Assembly: GCA_038063195.1 (NCBI GenBank)
Contig: JBBTVO010000010.1
Location: forward strand, 1-42,221
DNA from: JBBTVO01 sp038063195
Lineage (GTDB): Bacteria; Patescibacteriota; Microgenomatia; Levybacterales; UBA12049
Reading direction: 5' to 3'
DNA: 42,221 nt
In this document: positions 6,004-13,728 of the stretch, one piece after another
How the letters are laid out: the number at the start of each line of letters is the position of its first letter
Position numbering within the stretch: the first letter of the stretch is position 1
Program-made: the position numbers and the translations under genes
The notes under the pieces: generated by a model
What the model saw: the letters and a program-made list of their open reading frames with translations, nothing else
Databases searched by the model: none
Told to the model about the DNA's origin: nothing

Positions 6004-7263
6004 ATGGCCAAAATAAAACAAGTAAGTGCCCGTGAAGTCTTAAATTCCAAAGGAATTCCGACAGTTGAAGCTACGTTGATACTTTCCGACAATACTATTT
6101 CTACCGCATCAGCTCCGGGGAGGACATCTACAGGCGGCTCTGAAGCCGCAGAGCTTATTGACAATGATCTGAATAGGTTCAATGGGCGCGGGGTTTTAAA
6201 AGCTGTCGATGCAGTTACTAATCAAATTGGTCCTAAGCTTATCGGAATGGATATAGATAAGCAGCGGGAAATTGACAAGCTTATGATTGAGATGGACGGA
6301 ACACAAAATAAGTCCAGGCTTGGCGCAAATTCTACTATAGCAGTTTCAATTGCAGCAGCAAAGGCGGGTGCCAGAAGTTCGGTTATTCCTCTGTTCCTGT
6401 ATCTCCGCCAATTTATAGATAAGGGTCATCTTGATCTAAAGATTCCAACACCATGTTTTAATATTCTAAATGGAGGAAAAATAGCCGGCGGAAATTTGGA
6501 TTTTCAGTCTTTTCTTCTCATCCCTGCAAGTTCTAAGACCTACAGCGAGTCGCTCGAAATGGGCGTAAATATTTATCACCTTCTTAAGGAAAGTCTCGAA
6601 CTTAAGAATTTGCCCACACTTGTTGGGGATGAAGGAGGATTTGGGCCAAGTCTTGCAACCAATGAGGAAGGGCTGTCGATAATAAAAAATACAATCGACA
6701 ACACTCCCTTGCGGCTTGGTTTTGATGCTTTCCTTGGACTTGATTGTTCGGCTAATGATTTTTATTCTGACAAGAAGTACAAAATAAAAGATAGTATTAT
6801 GCCGCTTTCCTCAAACGACCTTATAAATTACTTTGATGAGCTGAACAAGAAGTTCCATGCATTATATCTTGAGGACCCGCTTGCCGAAGACGATTGGGAA
6901 GGTTGGGTTCAGATTTGTGAAAAAATTTCCCAAAATACGATTATAGTCGGGGACCATCTTACATCCACTAATCCCTACAGGCTTCAAACTGCAATTGATA
7001 AAAAAGCAATTACGGGCATTGTCATAAAACCGAGCCAAGTAGGTACTGTAATTGAGGCACTTGCAGTAGTTGAGGTAGCAAGACAAGCTGGGCTTAAGAT
7101 TATCACTTCCTCAACAAGTGCTGAAACCGTAGATGATTTTATTGCAGACTTTGCCGTTGCCGTATCAGCTGATTACGTTAAGTTTGGCGCTCCGGCCAGA
7201 GGAGAAAATATTATCAAGTACAACCGCCTTCTTGATATAGAAAAACAGCTTAAGTCTATCTAG
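6004..7263 (+). CDS. Enolase-family protein with substituted active site
   Basis: 419 residues, full-length enolase fold. Retained (yeast numbering in brackets): Glu210 (E211) in VGDEGGF; metal ligands Asp247 (D246), Glu290 (E295) and Asp317 (D320); base Lys342 (K345); Lys393 (K396); Ser372 (S375). Lost: the NGGxHA histidine is Ile160 (H159), the QEF glutamate is Ser169 (E168), and SHRS is SSTS, so Ser370 (H373) and Thr371 (R374). Loop 1 is PGRTSTG instead of PSGASTG. H373 and R374 normally contact the substrate, and E168 and H159 are catalytic-loop residues. The protein may therefore be a paralogue with another substrate or a weak enolase. An intrinsic terminator lies just past the stop. The gene ends sharing a CTAG with the convergent rsmI. 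Confidence 0.88.
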   Translation: MAKIKQVSAREVLNSKGIPTVEATLILSDNTISTASAPGRTSTGGSEAAELIDNDLNRFNGRGVLKAVDAVTNQIGPKLIGMDIDKQREIDKLMIEMDGTQNKSRLGANSTIAVSIAAAKAGARSSVIPLFLYLRQFIDKGHLDLKIPTPCFNILNGGKIAGGNLDFQSFLLIPASSKTYSESLEMGVNIYHLLKESLELKNLPTLVGDEGGFGPSLATNEEGLSIIKNTIDNTPLRLGFDAFLGLDCSANDFYSDKKYKIKDSIMPLSSNDLINYFDELNKKFHALYLEDPLAEDDWEGWVQICEKISQNTIIVGDHLTSTNPYRLQTAIDKKAITGIVIKPSQVGTVIEALAVVEVARQAGLKIITSSTSAETVDDFIADFAVAVSADYVKFGAPARGENIIKYNRLLDIEKQLKSI

Positions 7264-7979
7264 CTGAAAAGTATTACAAACTCCCCCTTCGGAGTTTTTT
7301 TTTCAAAATGTTTTTTTAATTCTGAGATCTTCCCTCTTATAGTTTCTTCAAATACTTTGGTCAATTCCCTTTCCAAAACTATTTCTATATCTCCAAATAT
7401 TTCACCCATTTCCGAGAGAAGCTGAATTATTCTATGCGGTGCTTCATACATAATAATTGTCGCTTTAAATTCAGTTCTTAAAAATTTCAAATTTTCAAAA
7501 AACTTAATCCTATTCCCATGCTTGCGGGGCGGGTATCCCACGAAAACAAACTTATCAGTAGGAAGGCCTGACATGGTTAGAGCCGCAAGCGAAGCGCTTG
7601 GGCCGGGAATTGACACAACTCTCAGATTCTCCCTTATACATTCTCTTGCTATTTCAAATCCGGGGTCAGAGATAGAAGGAGTTCCTGCATCAGAAATAAG
7701 CGCAATGCTTGATCCGTTTTTAAGAGAATTTATAATTTGCGGAATTCTTTGCTTCTCGTTTTGTTCATAGTAAGAAAGTAAATGGTACTGGGGCGCTGTC
7801 TTTTCGTAAAGGGTTTCATAAACCGGCTTAATATATTTTAAAAGCTTTCCCGCTATTCTTGTGTCTTCACAGGCTATAAAATCCACTTCAAAAAGAGTCT
7901 TTATTGCCCTTAGAGTTATGTCCCCAAGATTTCCAATAGGAGTTGAAACAATAAATAAAGTACCAGAGTTATTCTGCAT
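7260..7979 (-). CDS. rsmI: 16S rRNA (cytidine(1402)-2'-O)-methyltransferase
   Basis: 239 residues of the tetrapyrrole-methylase-fold family. Signature segments are STPIGNLGDITLRA (12-25), CEDTR (about 37-41), SDAGTPSISDPG (about 95-106), PGPSA (about 124-128) and the YEAPHR motif (about 171-176). RsmI adds the 2'-O-methyl group to C1402 in the decoding centre of 16S rRNA using S-adenosylmethionine. The length is slightly below the E. coli protein (286), with a short C-terminal region. It starts 14 nt after lexA, so the two probably form an operon. Its last codons (PKGEFVILF) also encode the terminator hairpin of the convergent gene, which limits how this tail can vary. Confidence 0.93.
   Translation of the reverse strand: MQNNSGTLFIVSTPIGNLGDITLRAIKTLFEVDFIACEDTRIAGKLLKYIKPVYETLYEKTAPQYHLLSYYEQNEKQRIPQIINSLKNGSSIALISDAGTPSISDPGFEIARECIRENLRVVSIPGPSASLAALTMSGLPTDKFVFVGYPPRKHGNRIKFFENLKFLRTEFKATIIMYEAPHRIIQLLSEMGEIFGDIEIVLERELTKVFEETIRGKISELKKHFEKKTPKGEFVILFS
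7278..7303 (+). terminator. Intrinsic terminator of the enolase-like gene
   Basis: Stem AAACTCC (7278-7284) / GGAGTTT (7291-7297), a 6-nt loop and a run of nine T (7295-7303). It lies 15 nt after the enolase-like stop codon and within the final codons of rsmI on the other strand. Confidence 0.8.
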
Positions 7980-7993
7980 TTAAGATTTTGAAA

Positions 7994-8626
7994 TTAGAAT
8001 TTTCTGATTACTCCCACTACTTTTCCCTGAAGAGTTAGGGATGTCGGATAAATGGGATCCATTTGGGAATTGGCAGGGCGGAGAACTATACGCTCCCCTT
8101 CTTTATAATATTTTTTAAGAGTGGCAAGATTTTCATCTACGATTGCTACCACAATATCACCGTTTGAGACATTCATGTCTTTTTCTATAACTACAAAGTC
8201 GCCGTCAAGTATTCCATCCTCTATCAGTGATGCGCCCTTCACTTGCAAAACGTAGGAAGTCTTCTTGCCTGATACCATAGAGGCTGAGACCTGAAACGTT
8301 GCACTGGGGTCACTATGGGGCTCAAGAGGATTACCGGCTGCGATATAACCCATCAAGGGGAGTTCTATTGACGGCAAATTACCCATTGAAGCAAGTCTTA
8401 CTTTATCCTCAATTATTTTAAGGACCCTTGTATTTCCTTCAACTTTTTGGACATAACCTTTCTCAACAAGCGAGCGTATAAGCGTATGAATTGTAGATTT
8501 ACTCCTGTGTCCTGTCGCTTTTGCGAGCTCGGCAAGTGTTGGTGAATATCCATGCTGAGATTGAAATTGCGCTAAATATTCCAAAAGCTCCCTTTCTTTT
8601 CTATATAATACTCCGGCCATATACAT
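7994..8626 (-). CDS. lexA: LexA repressor (SOS regulator)
   Basis: 210 residues if started at ATG 8626; ATG 8620 is also possible. The frame stays open to a TTG at 8698, but that extension is REP-like sequence and overlaps the promoter. It has an N-terminal winged helix-turn-helix (about 28-60, SPTLAELAKATGHRSKSTIH), the autocleavage site Ala97-Gly98 in GYIAAGNP, catalytic Ser133 in VKGASLIEDGI and Lys171 in NLATLKKYY. All parts needed for RecA-stimulated self-cleavage are there. It is divergent from uvrB, a classic SOS target, so shared control over the 118-bp gap is likely; a clear operator was not identified. Confidence 0.92.
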   Translation of the reverse strand: MYMAGVLYRKERELLEYLAQFQSQHGYSPTLAELAKATGHRSKSTIHTLIRSLVEKGYVQKVEGNTRVLKIIEDKVRLASMGNLPSIELPLMGYIAAGNPLEPHSDPSATFQVSASMVSGKKTSYVLQVKGASLIEDGILDGDFVVIEKDMNVSNGDIVVAIVDENLATLKKYYKEGERIVLRPANSQMDPIYPTSLTLQGKVVGVIRKF

Positions 8627-8628
8627 TC

Positions 8629-8660
8629 GGCTCCGCTCAGTATGCTGAGTTAAATCGAAG
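8629..8660 (-). repeat. REP-like palindrome in the lexA leader
   Basis: Contains CTCAG-TATG-CTGAG (8636-8649) flanked by imperfect arms ATTCGG and ATCGAAG. It occupies almost the entire stretch between the predicted lexA transcription start and its first ATG. On the minus strand it supplies a GGAG (8634-8631) that could serve as Shine-Dalgarno. Confidence 0.6.
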
Positions 8661-8669
8661 CATATGAAA

Positions 8670-8698
8670 TTTATACGAAAAATACTGATAAAATACAA
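8670..8698 (-). promoter_or_regulatory. lexA promoter
   Basis: On the minus strand: -35 TTGTAT (8698-8693), a 17-nt spacer and -10 TATAAA (8675-8670). The predicted start is near 8663, giving a leader of about 37-43 nt. Confidence 0.6.
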
Positions 8699-8731
8699 GA
8701 CAACAAATTAAATCAAACTATCTCAATATGC

Positions 8732-8737
8732 TAAAAT
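8732..8737 (+). promoter_or_regulatory. -10 box TAAAAT before uvrB
   Basis: TAAAAT is exactly 6 nt upstream of the uvrB ATG (8744), with no Shine-Dalgarno. No good -35 is seen, which could mean an activated or repressed promoter. Confidence 0.5.
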
Positions 8738-8743
8738 AAGATA

Positions 8744-10747
8744 ATGAAATTCAAAATTAAATCAAATTTTAAACCTACAGGAGATCAGCCGCAGGCAATT
8801 GAAAAGTTGTCTAAAAATATTTCTGCCAATATCCCTCATCAGGTATTACTTGGTGTTACAGGAAGCGGAAAAACATTTACACTTGCAAATGTAATTGAGA
8901 AAGTTCAGAAGCCTACTCTTGTAATATCTCACAACAAAACTCTGGCCGCACAGCTCTATCAGGAATTCCGTGATTTTTTCCCTCAGAATGCAGTCTCATA
9001 TTTTGTATCTTATTATGATTACTATCAACCCGAGGCATATATCCCCCAAACAGATACTTATATTGAAAAAGAAACAGAAATAAATGAAGAAATAGACAAG
9101 CTGAGACTTTCGGCAACTGCCAATCTTCTGACACGAAAAGATGTAATAGTCGTTGCATCTGTTTCTTGTATTTACAACTTAGGCTCCCCTGTTGAGTATG
9201 GACGTTTCATAATGGAACTTAAAAAAGGAATGAAAATTACCTTAAAATCTATAATTTTAAGACTTACTGACCTTCAATATGAAAGGGACGAATATTCGTT
9301 CAGACGAGGAACATTTAGAGTCCGCGGGAATTCGGTGGATTTGTTTCCTGCATATTCTGACCTTGGACTTTCTTTTTCGGCAAAAGATGATACTTTGGAG
9401 GAAATAAATGAATTCGATCCTCTCACGGGAAATATTATAGAGAGAAAAGATGCAACGGTAGTATATCCTGCAAAACACTACATGACCGACCCTACAAGCT
9501 ATAGCGATGTGTTTAAGAAGATTAGAGAAGATTTAAAAATTAGAACAGAAGAGCTAAGAAGTATTGGAAAAGATTTAGAAGCACAAAGACTAACACAGAG
9601 AACTAATTATGACCTTCAAATGATAAGAGAAGTTGGATTTGTTAATGGAATTGAGAATTACTCAAGATATTTTGATGGAAGAAAACCGGGCGATGCCCCT
9701 TACTCACTCCTTGATTACTTTGATTATTCTGCGATAAACAAAGACTGGCTTTGTATAATCGATGAATCTCATATGACAGTTCCCCAAATACGCGGAATGT
9801 ACAACGGCGACAGGGCCCGAAAAGAGACTCTTATTGATTTCGGATTTAGACTTCCCTCGGCGCTTGATAACAGGCCCCTTAAATTTGAGGAATTTATGGC
9901 AAGGACAAAACAGCTTATCTATGTAAGCGCAACTCCAAACGATTATGAGCTCTCGCTTGCATCCGAATATGAAAATGGCGTCTCACAACAATTAATAAGA
10001 CCAACAGGATTGGTAGATCCGGAAGTAATCATTAAACCTTCCAAAGGCCAGCTTGATGATCTTATGGGTGAAATCAAAAAAAGGACAAAGAAGAAAGAAC
10101 GTACCTTAGTAACCACGCTTACCAAGAGAATGGCGGAAGACTTGTCAGCTTTTCTTGAGGAAAGAGGAATAAAAGTTTCCTATCTTCATTCAGACATTGC
10201 AACTCTTGAAAGACAGGATGTGCTTGATAATCTAAGGCTTGGCAACTTTGATGTTTTAGTCGGGATTAATCTTCTGAGAGAAGGTCTTGATCTTCCGGAA
10301 GTATCTCTTGTTGCAATTCTAGATGCCGACAAAGAGGGATTTCTAAGAAGCCGGACATCGCTTATCCAGACAATGGGGCGCGCTGCCAGAAATATTAACT
10401 CTCTTGTTATTCTATATGCAGATAACAGGACCGGTTCGATGGATGAAGCTATTAAGGAAGTTGAAAGACGCAGAAAAGTACAGATTGCATACAACAAAAA
10501 GCATAAAATAACTCCAAAAAGTATCGAAAAAATAGTCAGAGAAAGACTTGTTAAAAAAGAGATAGAGGAAAAAGAAATTGACGTACTTATTGAGCTGAGC
10601 AATAAAGAAGTTATTTTGCCGGATGAGAAAGAAAAATTAGTAAAAAAACTCAGGATTGAAATGCGCAAAGCCGCAATAGAACTCAATTTTGAAAAAGCGG
10701 CGCAGTACAGAGACAGGATTTTAACATTAAACCAGACGGATAATTAG
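8744..10747 (+). CDS. uvrB: UvrABC system protein B (excinuclease helicase subunit)
   Basis: 667 residues, normal UvrB length. It has Walker A GVTGSGKT (37-44), the damage-probing beta-hairpin region SYYDYYQPEAYIP (about 90-102), DESH box (about 340), the C-terminal helicase half with GINLLREGLDLPEVSLV and QTMGRAARN motifs, and a final UVR domain (RKAAIELNFEKAAQYRD) that contacts UvrC. UvrB verifies damage and loads UvrC in nucleotide excision repair. It is transcribed away from lexA and converges on yraN, with the stop codons overlapping by 4 bp. Confidence 0.97.
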   Translation: MKFKIKSNFKPTGDQPQAIEKLSKNISANIPHQVLLGVTGSGKTFTLANVIEKVQKPTLVISHNKTLAAQLYQEFRDFFPQNAVSYFVSYYDYYQPEAYIPQTDTYIEKETEINEEIDKLRLSATANLLTRKDVIVVASVSCIYNLGSPVEYGRFIMELKKGMKITLKSIILRLTDLQYERDEYSFRRGTFRVRGNSVDLFPAYSDLGLSFSAKDDTLEEINEFDPLTGNIIERKDATVVYPAKHYMTDPTSYSDVFKKIREDLKIRTEELRSIGKDLEAQRLTQRTNYDLQMIREVGFVNGIENYSRYFDGRKPGDAPYSLLDYFDYSAINKDWLCIIDESHMTVPQIRGMYNGDRARKETLIDFGFRLPSALDNRPLKFEEFMARTKQLIYVSATPNDYELSLASEYENGVSQQLIRPTGLVDPEVIIKPSKGQLDDLMGEIKKRTKKKERTLVTTLTKRMAEDLSAFLEERGIKVSYLHSDIATLERQDVLDNLRLGNFDVLVGINLLREGLDLPEVSLVAILDADKEGFLRSRTSLIQTMGRAARNINSLVILYADNRTGSMDEAIKEVERRRKVQIAYNKKHKITPKSIEKIVRERLVKKEIEEKEIDVLIELSNKEVILPDEKEKLVKKLRIEMRKAAIELNFEKAAQYRDRILTLNQTDN

Positions 10748-11109
10748 CCCTGTGAAATATTCTCGATGTGTTCAATTTCTTTGGGATTATTATCTTTATC
10801 CAGGATCACGGCTACTGCATCGAGTCTCATCGCGTCCGGAAGCTTAAAGCTTTTCATTTTATAAAATTGAGCAGTTTTTAAAAGTGTCTTTATCTTCCAT
10901 GGAGTAACTGATTCCAGGGGGGTACCGAAATTATTACTCGTCCTCGCTTTCACTTCTATAAAAACTAACACGTCTTTGTGAGTTGCGATAATATCAATCT
11001 CTCCATATCCTTTTCTGAAGTTGCGCTCTATTATCTTGTATCCTTTTTTACGAAGAACCTCGCAGGCTAAATCTTCGCCGAGAACGGCAAGCGGATTTGA
11101 TATTTTCAT
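10744..11109 (-). CDS. YraN-family (UPF0102) endonuclease-like protein
   Basis: 121 residues. The family core is complete: LGEDLACEVLRKKGYKIIERNFR (10-32), then GEIDIIA (about 37-43) and VFIEVKAR (about 49-56). These form the D-ExK type restriction-endonuclease-like active site (Glu37/Asp39, Glu52, Lys54). The biological role of the family is not settled. It overlaps the rplS stop codon by 4 bp (ATGA), as in many bacteria where yraN follows rplS and rnhB, so it is co-translated with L19. Confidence 0.9.
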   Translation of the reverse strand: MKISNPLAVLGEDLACEVLRKKGYKIIERNFRKGYGEIDIIATHKDVLVFIEVKARTSNNFGTPLESVTPWKIKTLLKTAQFYKMKSFKLPDAMRLDAVAVILDKDNNPKEIEHIENISQG

Positions 11110-11384
11110 TTAAGACTGTTTCGCAGATACGTAAGCTTGGCACGTCTGATTTTTTTCTTTGAATGGGCTTTTACATCGACTTTTTCTATATTCGGAGAAC
11201 TCACCGGCCAGATTCTCTCAACGGCAACATTTCCGACAACCTTGCGTACTGTAAATGTTTTATTCTCGCCGCGTCCTTTAATACCCAAGACTACTCCCTC
11301 AAATATCTGGGTTCTGGTTTTTTCATCCTCTTTAATTTTTTGGTGTACCCGAACCGTATCACCAGGCACAAAATTTGGATTCAT
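11106..11384 (-). CDS. rplS: Ribosomal protein bL19
   Basis: 92 residues with the L19 signature: FVPGDTVRVHQKI (5-17), QIFEGVVLGIKGRGENKTFTVRK (about 26-48) and the C-terminal RRAKLTYLR. It is shorter than the usual 115 residues at both ends. bL19 sits at the 30S-50S interface. It lies between pyrG and yraN, has its own -10 box 8 nt before the ATG, and overlaps yraN by 4 bp. Confidence 0.95.
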   Translation of the reverse strand: MNPNFVPGDTVRVHQKIKEDEKTRTQIFEGVVLGIKGRGENKTFTVRKVVGNVAVERIWPVSSPNIEKVDVKAHSKKKIRRAKLTYLRNSLK

Positions 11385-11392
11385 AGTTAGAT

Positions 11393-11398
11393 ATTATA
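11393..11398 (-). promoter_or_regulatory. -10 box TATAAT of rplS
   Basis: TATAAT on the minus strand, 8 nt before the ATG at 11384; a TTGTAA (11422-11417) is 18 nt upstream. The promoter overlaps the end of pyrG. Confidence 0.6.
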
Positions 11399-11400
11399 CC

Positions 11401-13143
11401 CTATTTTTTTGTATTTTTACAAGCCTCAATAAAGGCAAGAAACATCGGGTGCGGAGAGAGGGGCCGGCTTTTATATTCGGGGTGTCCCTGCGTCGCAAGA
11501 TAAAACGGGTGATCTTCTTTTGGTAATTCTATAATCTCGCAAAGTTTCTCAACCACTGATCTTGCGCTAATTACCAAACCATTCTTCTCGAAATCTTTAG
11601 CAAATTCATCATTAAACTCATACCTATGCCTGTGCCTTTCGGAAGTCAAACCGTTCCTATCTATAAGTCCGCCATATTTTTTATAAATTTCATATGCTTT
11701 TGTTCCGGTTTTTACCATTGCCTCCCACGTGCCAAGCCTCATCGTTCCGCCATAAGCCCTATTCTTCATAAACTTTGCCTGCTTAGGCATAAGATGAATG
11801 ACGGGATGTTTTGTTTTAGAATTATTTTCCGTGGTATTTGCATCCGGAAATCTCAGAACGTCACGCGCATATGCTATTACAGCAAGCTGCATTCCAAAGC
11901 AAAGCCCAAGATACGGGATTTTATTTTTTCTTGCATAGCTTGCAGCTGTTATCATACCTTCAGCACCTCTTTCTCCCCAACCAATAGGCACAATTATTCC
12001 GTCAGGCGTTCCAAAAATTTCCTTTAAACTCAACTCTACGTCTTTCTTGTCCGCCAAAGCTTTAGCGACGGCGGATTCGACTTTTTCCGAGTTTATCCAT
12101 TTGGTTTTGATCTTAACTCCGGTTGCCCATGAAGCGTGATCAATCGCATCAAAAAGTGCCGCATAGGAATCCTTCAATTGATAATCTCCGGTACCAAAGT
12201 ACTTTCCTACAATTGCAATCTCAAGCTCTTTTTTATTCGGCGCTTTAATTCTTTCAAGAAGCTTATTCCACTCATTAAGTTTTGGCTCTCTTGCGGGAAG
12301 ACTAAGCTTTTGAAGAATTTTTTTATCAAGTCCCTGATCATGAAGAACAATCGGAATTTCGTAAATTGAAGAAAGGTCAGGACTTGAGATAATATCATCT
12401 GTATGCATATTGCAGAAAAGTGCAAATCTTTCTTTCCTTCTTTGATCTAGGAATTTCTCAGAACGCGTAACTATAAAGTCAGGCTGAATTCCCATGGAAT
12501 TAAGCAGCTTAACAGAGAGCTGGGTGGGTTTGGTCTTGGGCTCACCTAAATGAGCTGGGGTAGGAACATAGCTTACATGGATATGTACTACATCGCCGGG
12601 TTTTTTAAGAGTCAGGATTCTTGAGGCTTCATAATACAGAACATTCTGATACTCGCCGGCCGTACCGCCCAATTCTATAATTACGATATCTGCATCTTTA
12701 CTCTTCGCAAGACTTTCAATTCTTCCTATAACTTCATCTGTAATATAAGGAATTGCCTCAACGTCTTCTCCTTTGTATTCAAATCTTCTCTCCCGATCGA
12801 TGACAGTTTTATAAATAAGTCCCATGGTGACGAAATTTTCCCGCCCCATGTCCTCGTGAAGAAATTTCTCATAAGTTCCGATATCCATATCAGTCTCTGT
12901 ACCATCCTCACAAAGAAAAGGATCACCGTGTTCAATAGGATTTATAGTACCTGCATCAACATTCAGATAATTCTCGAATTTTATCGGAGCTACTTTATAA
13001 CCTGCTGACTTGAGGAGCATTGCTATTGAGGCTGCTGTGGTGCCTTTACCGATGCCTGAGATGACACCTCCCGAAACAAAAATATACTTCGTTTTTTTTC
13101 TCGTACTGAGCCTGCCGGTTGTATTAATTTTTGATAGGGGCAC
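11401..13143 (-). CDS. pyrG: CTP synthase
   Basis: 580 residues. The synthetase domain opens with KYIFVSGGVISGIGKGTTAAS (P-loop, about 19-39). The C-terminal glutaminase domain carries LCFGMQLA (catalytic Cys, about 415) and the GHPEYKSRP segment with its His/Glu. The enzyme converts UTP to CTP using glutamine and ATP. The start is GTG at 13143, giving about 18 extra residues compared with typical CTP synthases; it fits because a TTGACG-17-TACTAT promoter places transcription at that GTG. The gene is followed closely by rplS and yraN. With pyrE and pyrF elsewhere in the window, the late pyrimidine steps are covered. Confidence 0.96.
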   Translation of the reverse strand: MPLSKINTTGRLSTRKKTKYIFVSGGVISGIGKGTTAASIAMLLKSAGYKVAPIKFENYLNVDAGTINPIEHGDPFLCEDGTETDMDIGTYEKFLHEDMGRENFVTMGLIYKTVIDRERRFEYKGEDVEAIPYITDEVIGRIESLAKSKDADIVIIELGGTAGEYQNVLYYEASRILTLKKPGDVVHIHVSYVPTPAHLGEPKTKPTQLSVKLLNSMGIQPDFIVTRSEKFLDQRRKERFALFCNMHTDDIISSPDLSSIYEIPIVLHDQGLDKKILQKLSLPAREPKLNEWNKLLERIKAPNKKELEIAIVGKYFGTGDYQLKDSYAALFDAIDHASWATGVKIKTKWINSEKVESAVAKALADKKDVELSLKEIFGTPDGIIVPIGWGERGAEGMITAASYARKNKIPYLGLCFGMQLAVIAYARDVLRFPDANTTENNSKTKHPVIHLMPKQAKFMKNRAYGGTMRLGTWEAMVKTGTKAYEIYKKYGGLIDRNGLTSERHRHRYEFNDEFAKDFEKNGLVISARSVVEKLCEIIELPKEDHPFYLATQGHPEYKSRPLSPHPMFLAFIEACKNTKK

Positions 13144-13148
13144 GATTT

Positions 13149-13177
13149 ATAGTATCAAATCAACTAAAACCCGTCAA
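13149..13177 (-). promoter_or_regulatory. pyrG promoter
   Basis: On the minus strand: -35 TTGACG (13177-13172), exactly 17 nt, -10 TACTAT (13154-13149), then 5 nt to GTG 13143. This predicts a leaderless mRNA with a GTG start. Confidence 0.7.
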
Positions 13178-13260
13178 TGGGGAAATTTAAAAACTCAGTC
13201 TTAGAAACGTGAGAACTTCTTTACCATTAATAACTTACAACGGAAATTGCAACTAAATGA

Positions 13261-13266
13261 TATAAT
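13261..13266 (+). promoter_or_regulatory. -10 box TATAAT before the orphan at 13273
   Basis: A perfect TATAAT exactly 6 nt before the ATG. This is the main support for the chosen start. The -35 region is unclear. Confidence 0.6.
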
Positions 13267-13272
13267 TCCTGC

Positions 13273-13626
13273 ATGGAAAGAGATAGAATGCAAATTCAGA
13301 ATGCATATCGGGAGAAAACTAATGCTGCTCATGATGCATTTGGGGGGAAGAATTTTACCAAATTGGCTAAGCTACTTCTTGAGAAGGGAGAAATCGCTAC
13401 GAAGATGTATGAAATCGAGGGTACGGATTTGTGGGATATAAGAACTTATGGTGCTTATAATGCAGCAGGCTGGGCGTTCGAAGACTTGGGCGATTTTATC
13501 ACTGCTTCTTCCTGCTATAGATTGGCTCTAACTTCCTGCGAACGAATAGCAACCAATCGAAGCCCAGAATGGCAAAAGAATATTAATCATTTAAAATCTT
13601 TAATAGAGCGAGTTGAAAAAAAATGA
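13273..13626 (+). CDS. Hypothetical helical protein (TPR-like)
   Basis: 117 residues, not recognised. It is predicted to be all-helical, soluble and without a signal peptide. Its repeated helix pattern, with small residues in AYNAAGWAFEDLGDFITASSCYRLAL (about 57-82), resembles a tetratricopeptide repeat hairpin, so a protein-binding role is possible. It is flanked by pyrG (divergent) and the Ntn hydrolase (convergent). The perfect -10 box 6 nt upstream argues that it is a real gene. Confidence 0.6.
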   Translation: MERDRMQIQNAYREKTNAAHDAFGGKNFTKLAKLLLEKGEIATKMYEIEGTDLWDIRTYGAYNAAGWAFEDLGDFITASSCYRLALTSCERIATNRSPEWQKNINHLKSLIERVEKK

Positions 13627-13728
13627 TTACCGCTCTAATTGAAAAACATTATTCAGAAAAATCAAGCAAAACTCGCCAATTAAAAAATTCAAAAATATTC
13701 GACGGAAACGCTAAGAGAGGAAGTTATG

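Noticed and set aside
8636..8649. CTCAG-TATG-CTGAG as a LexA operator
   Set aside because: The palindrome belongs to a dispersed REP-like family whose other copies lie by unrelated genes, so LexA specificity is not supported.
8627..8698. 24-residue N-terminal extension of LexA from TTG 8698
   Set aside because: It covers the -35/-10 boxes and the REP-like element; LexA homologues begin near the chosen Met.
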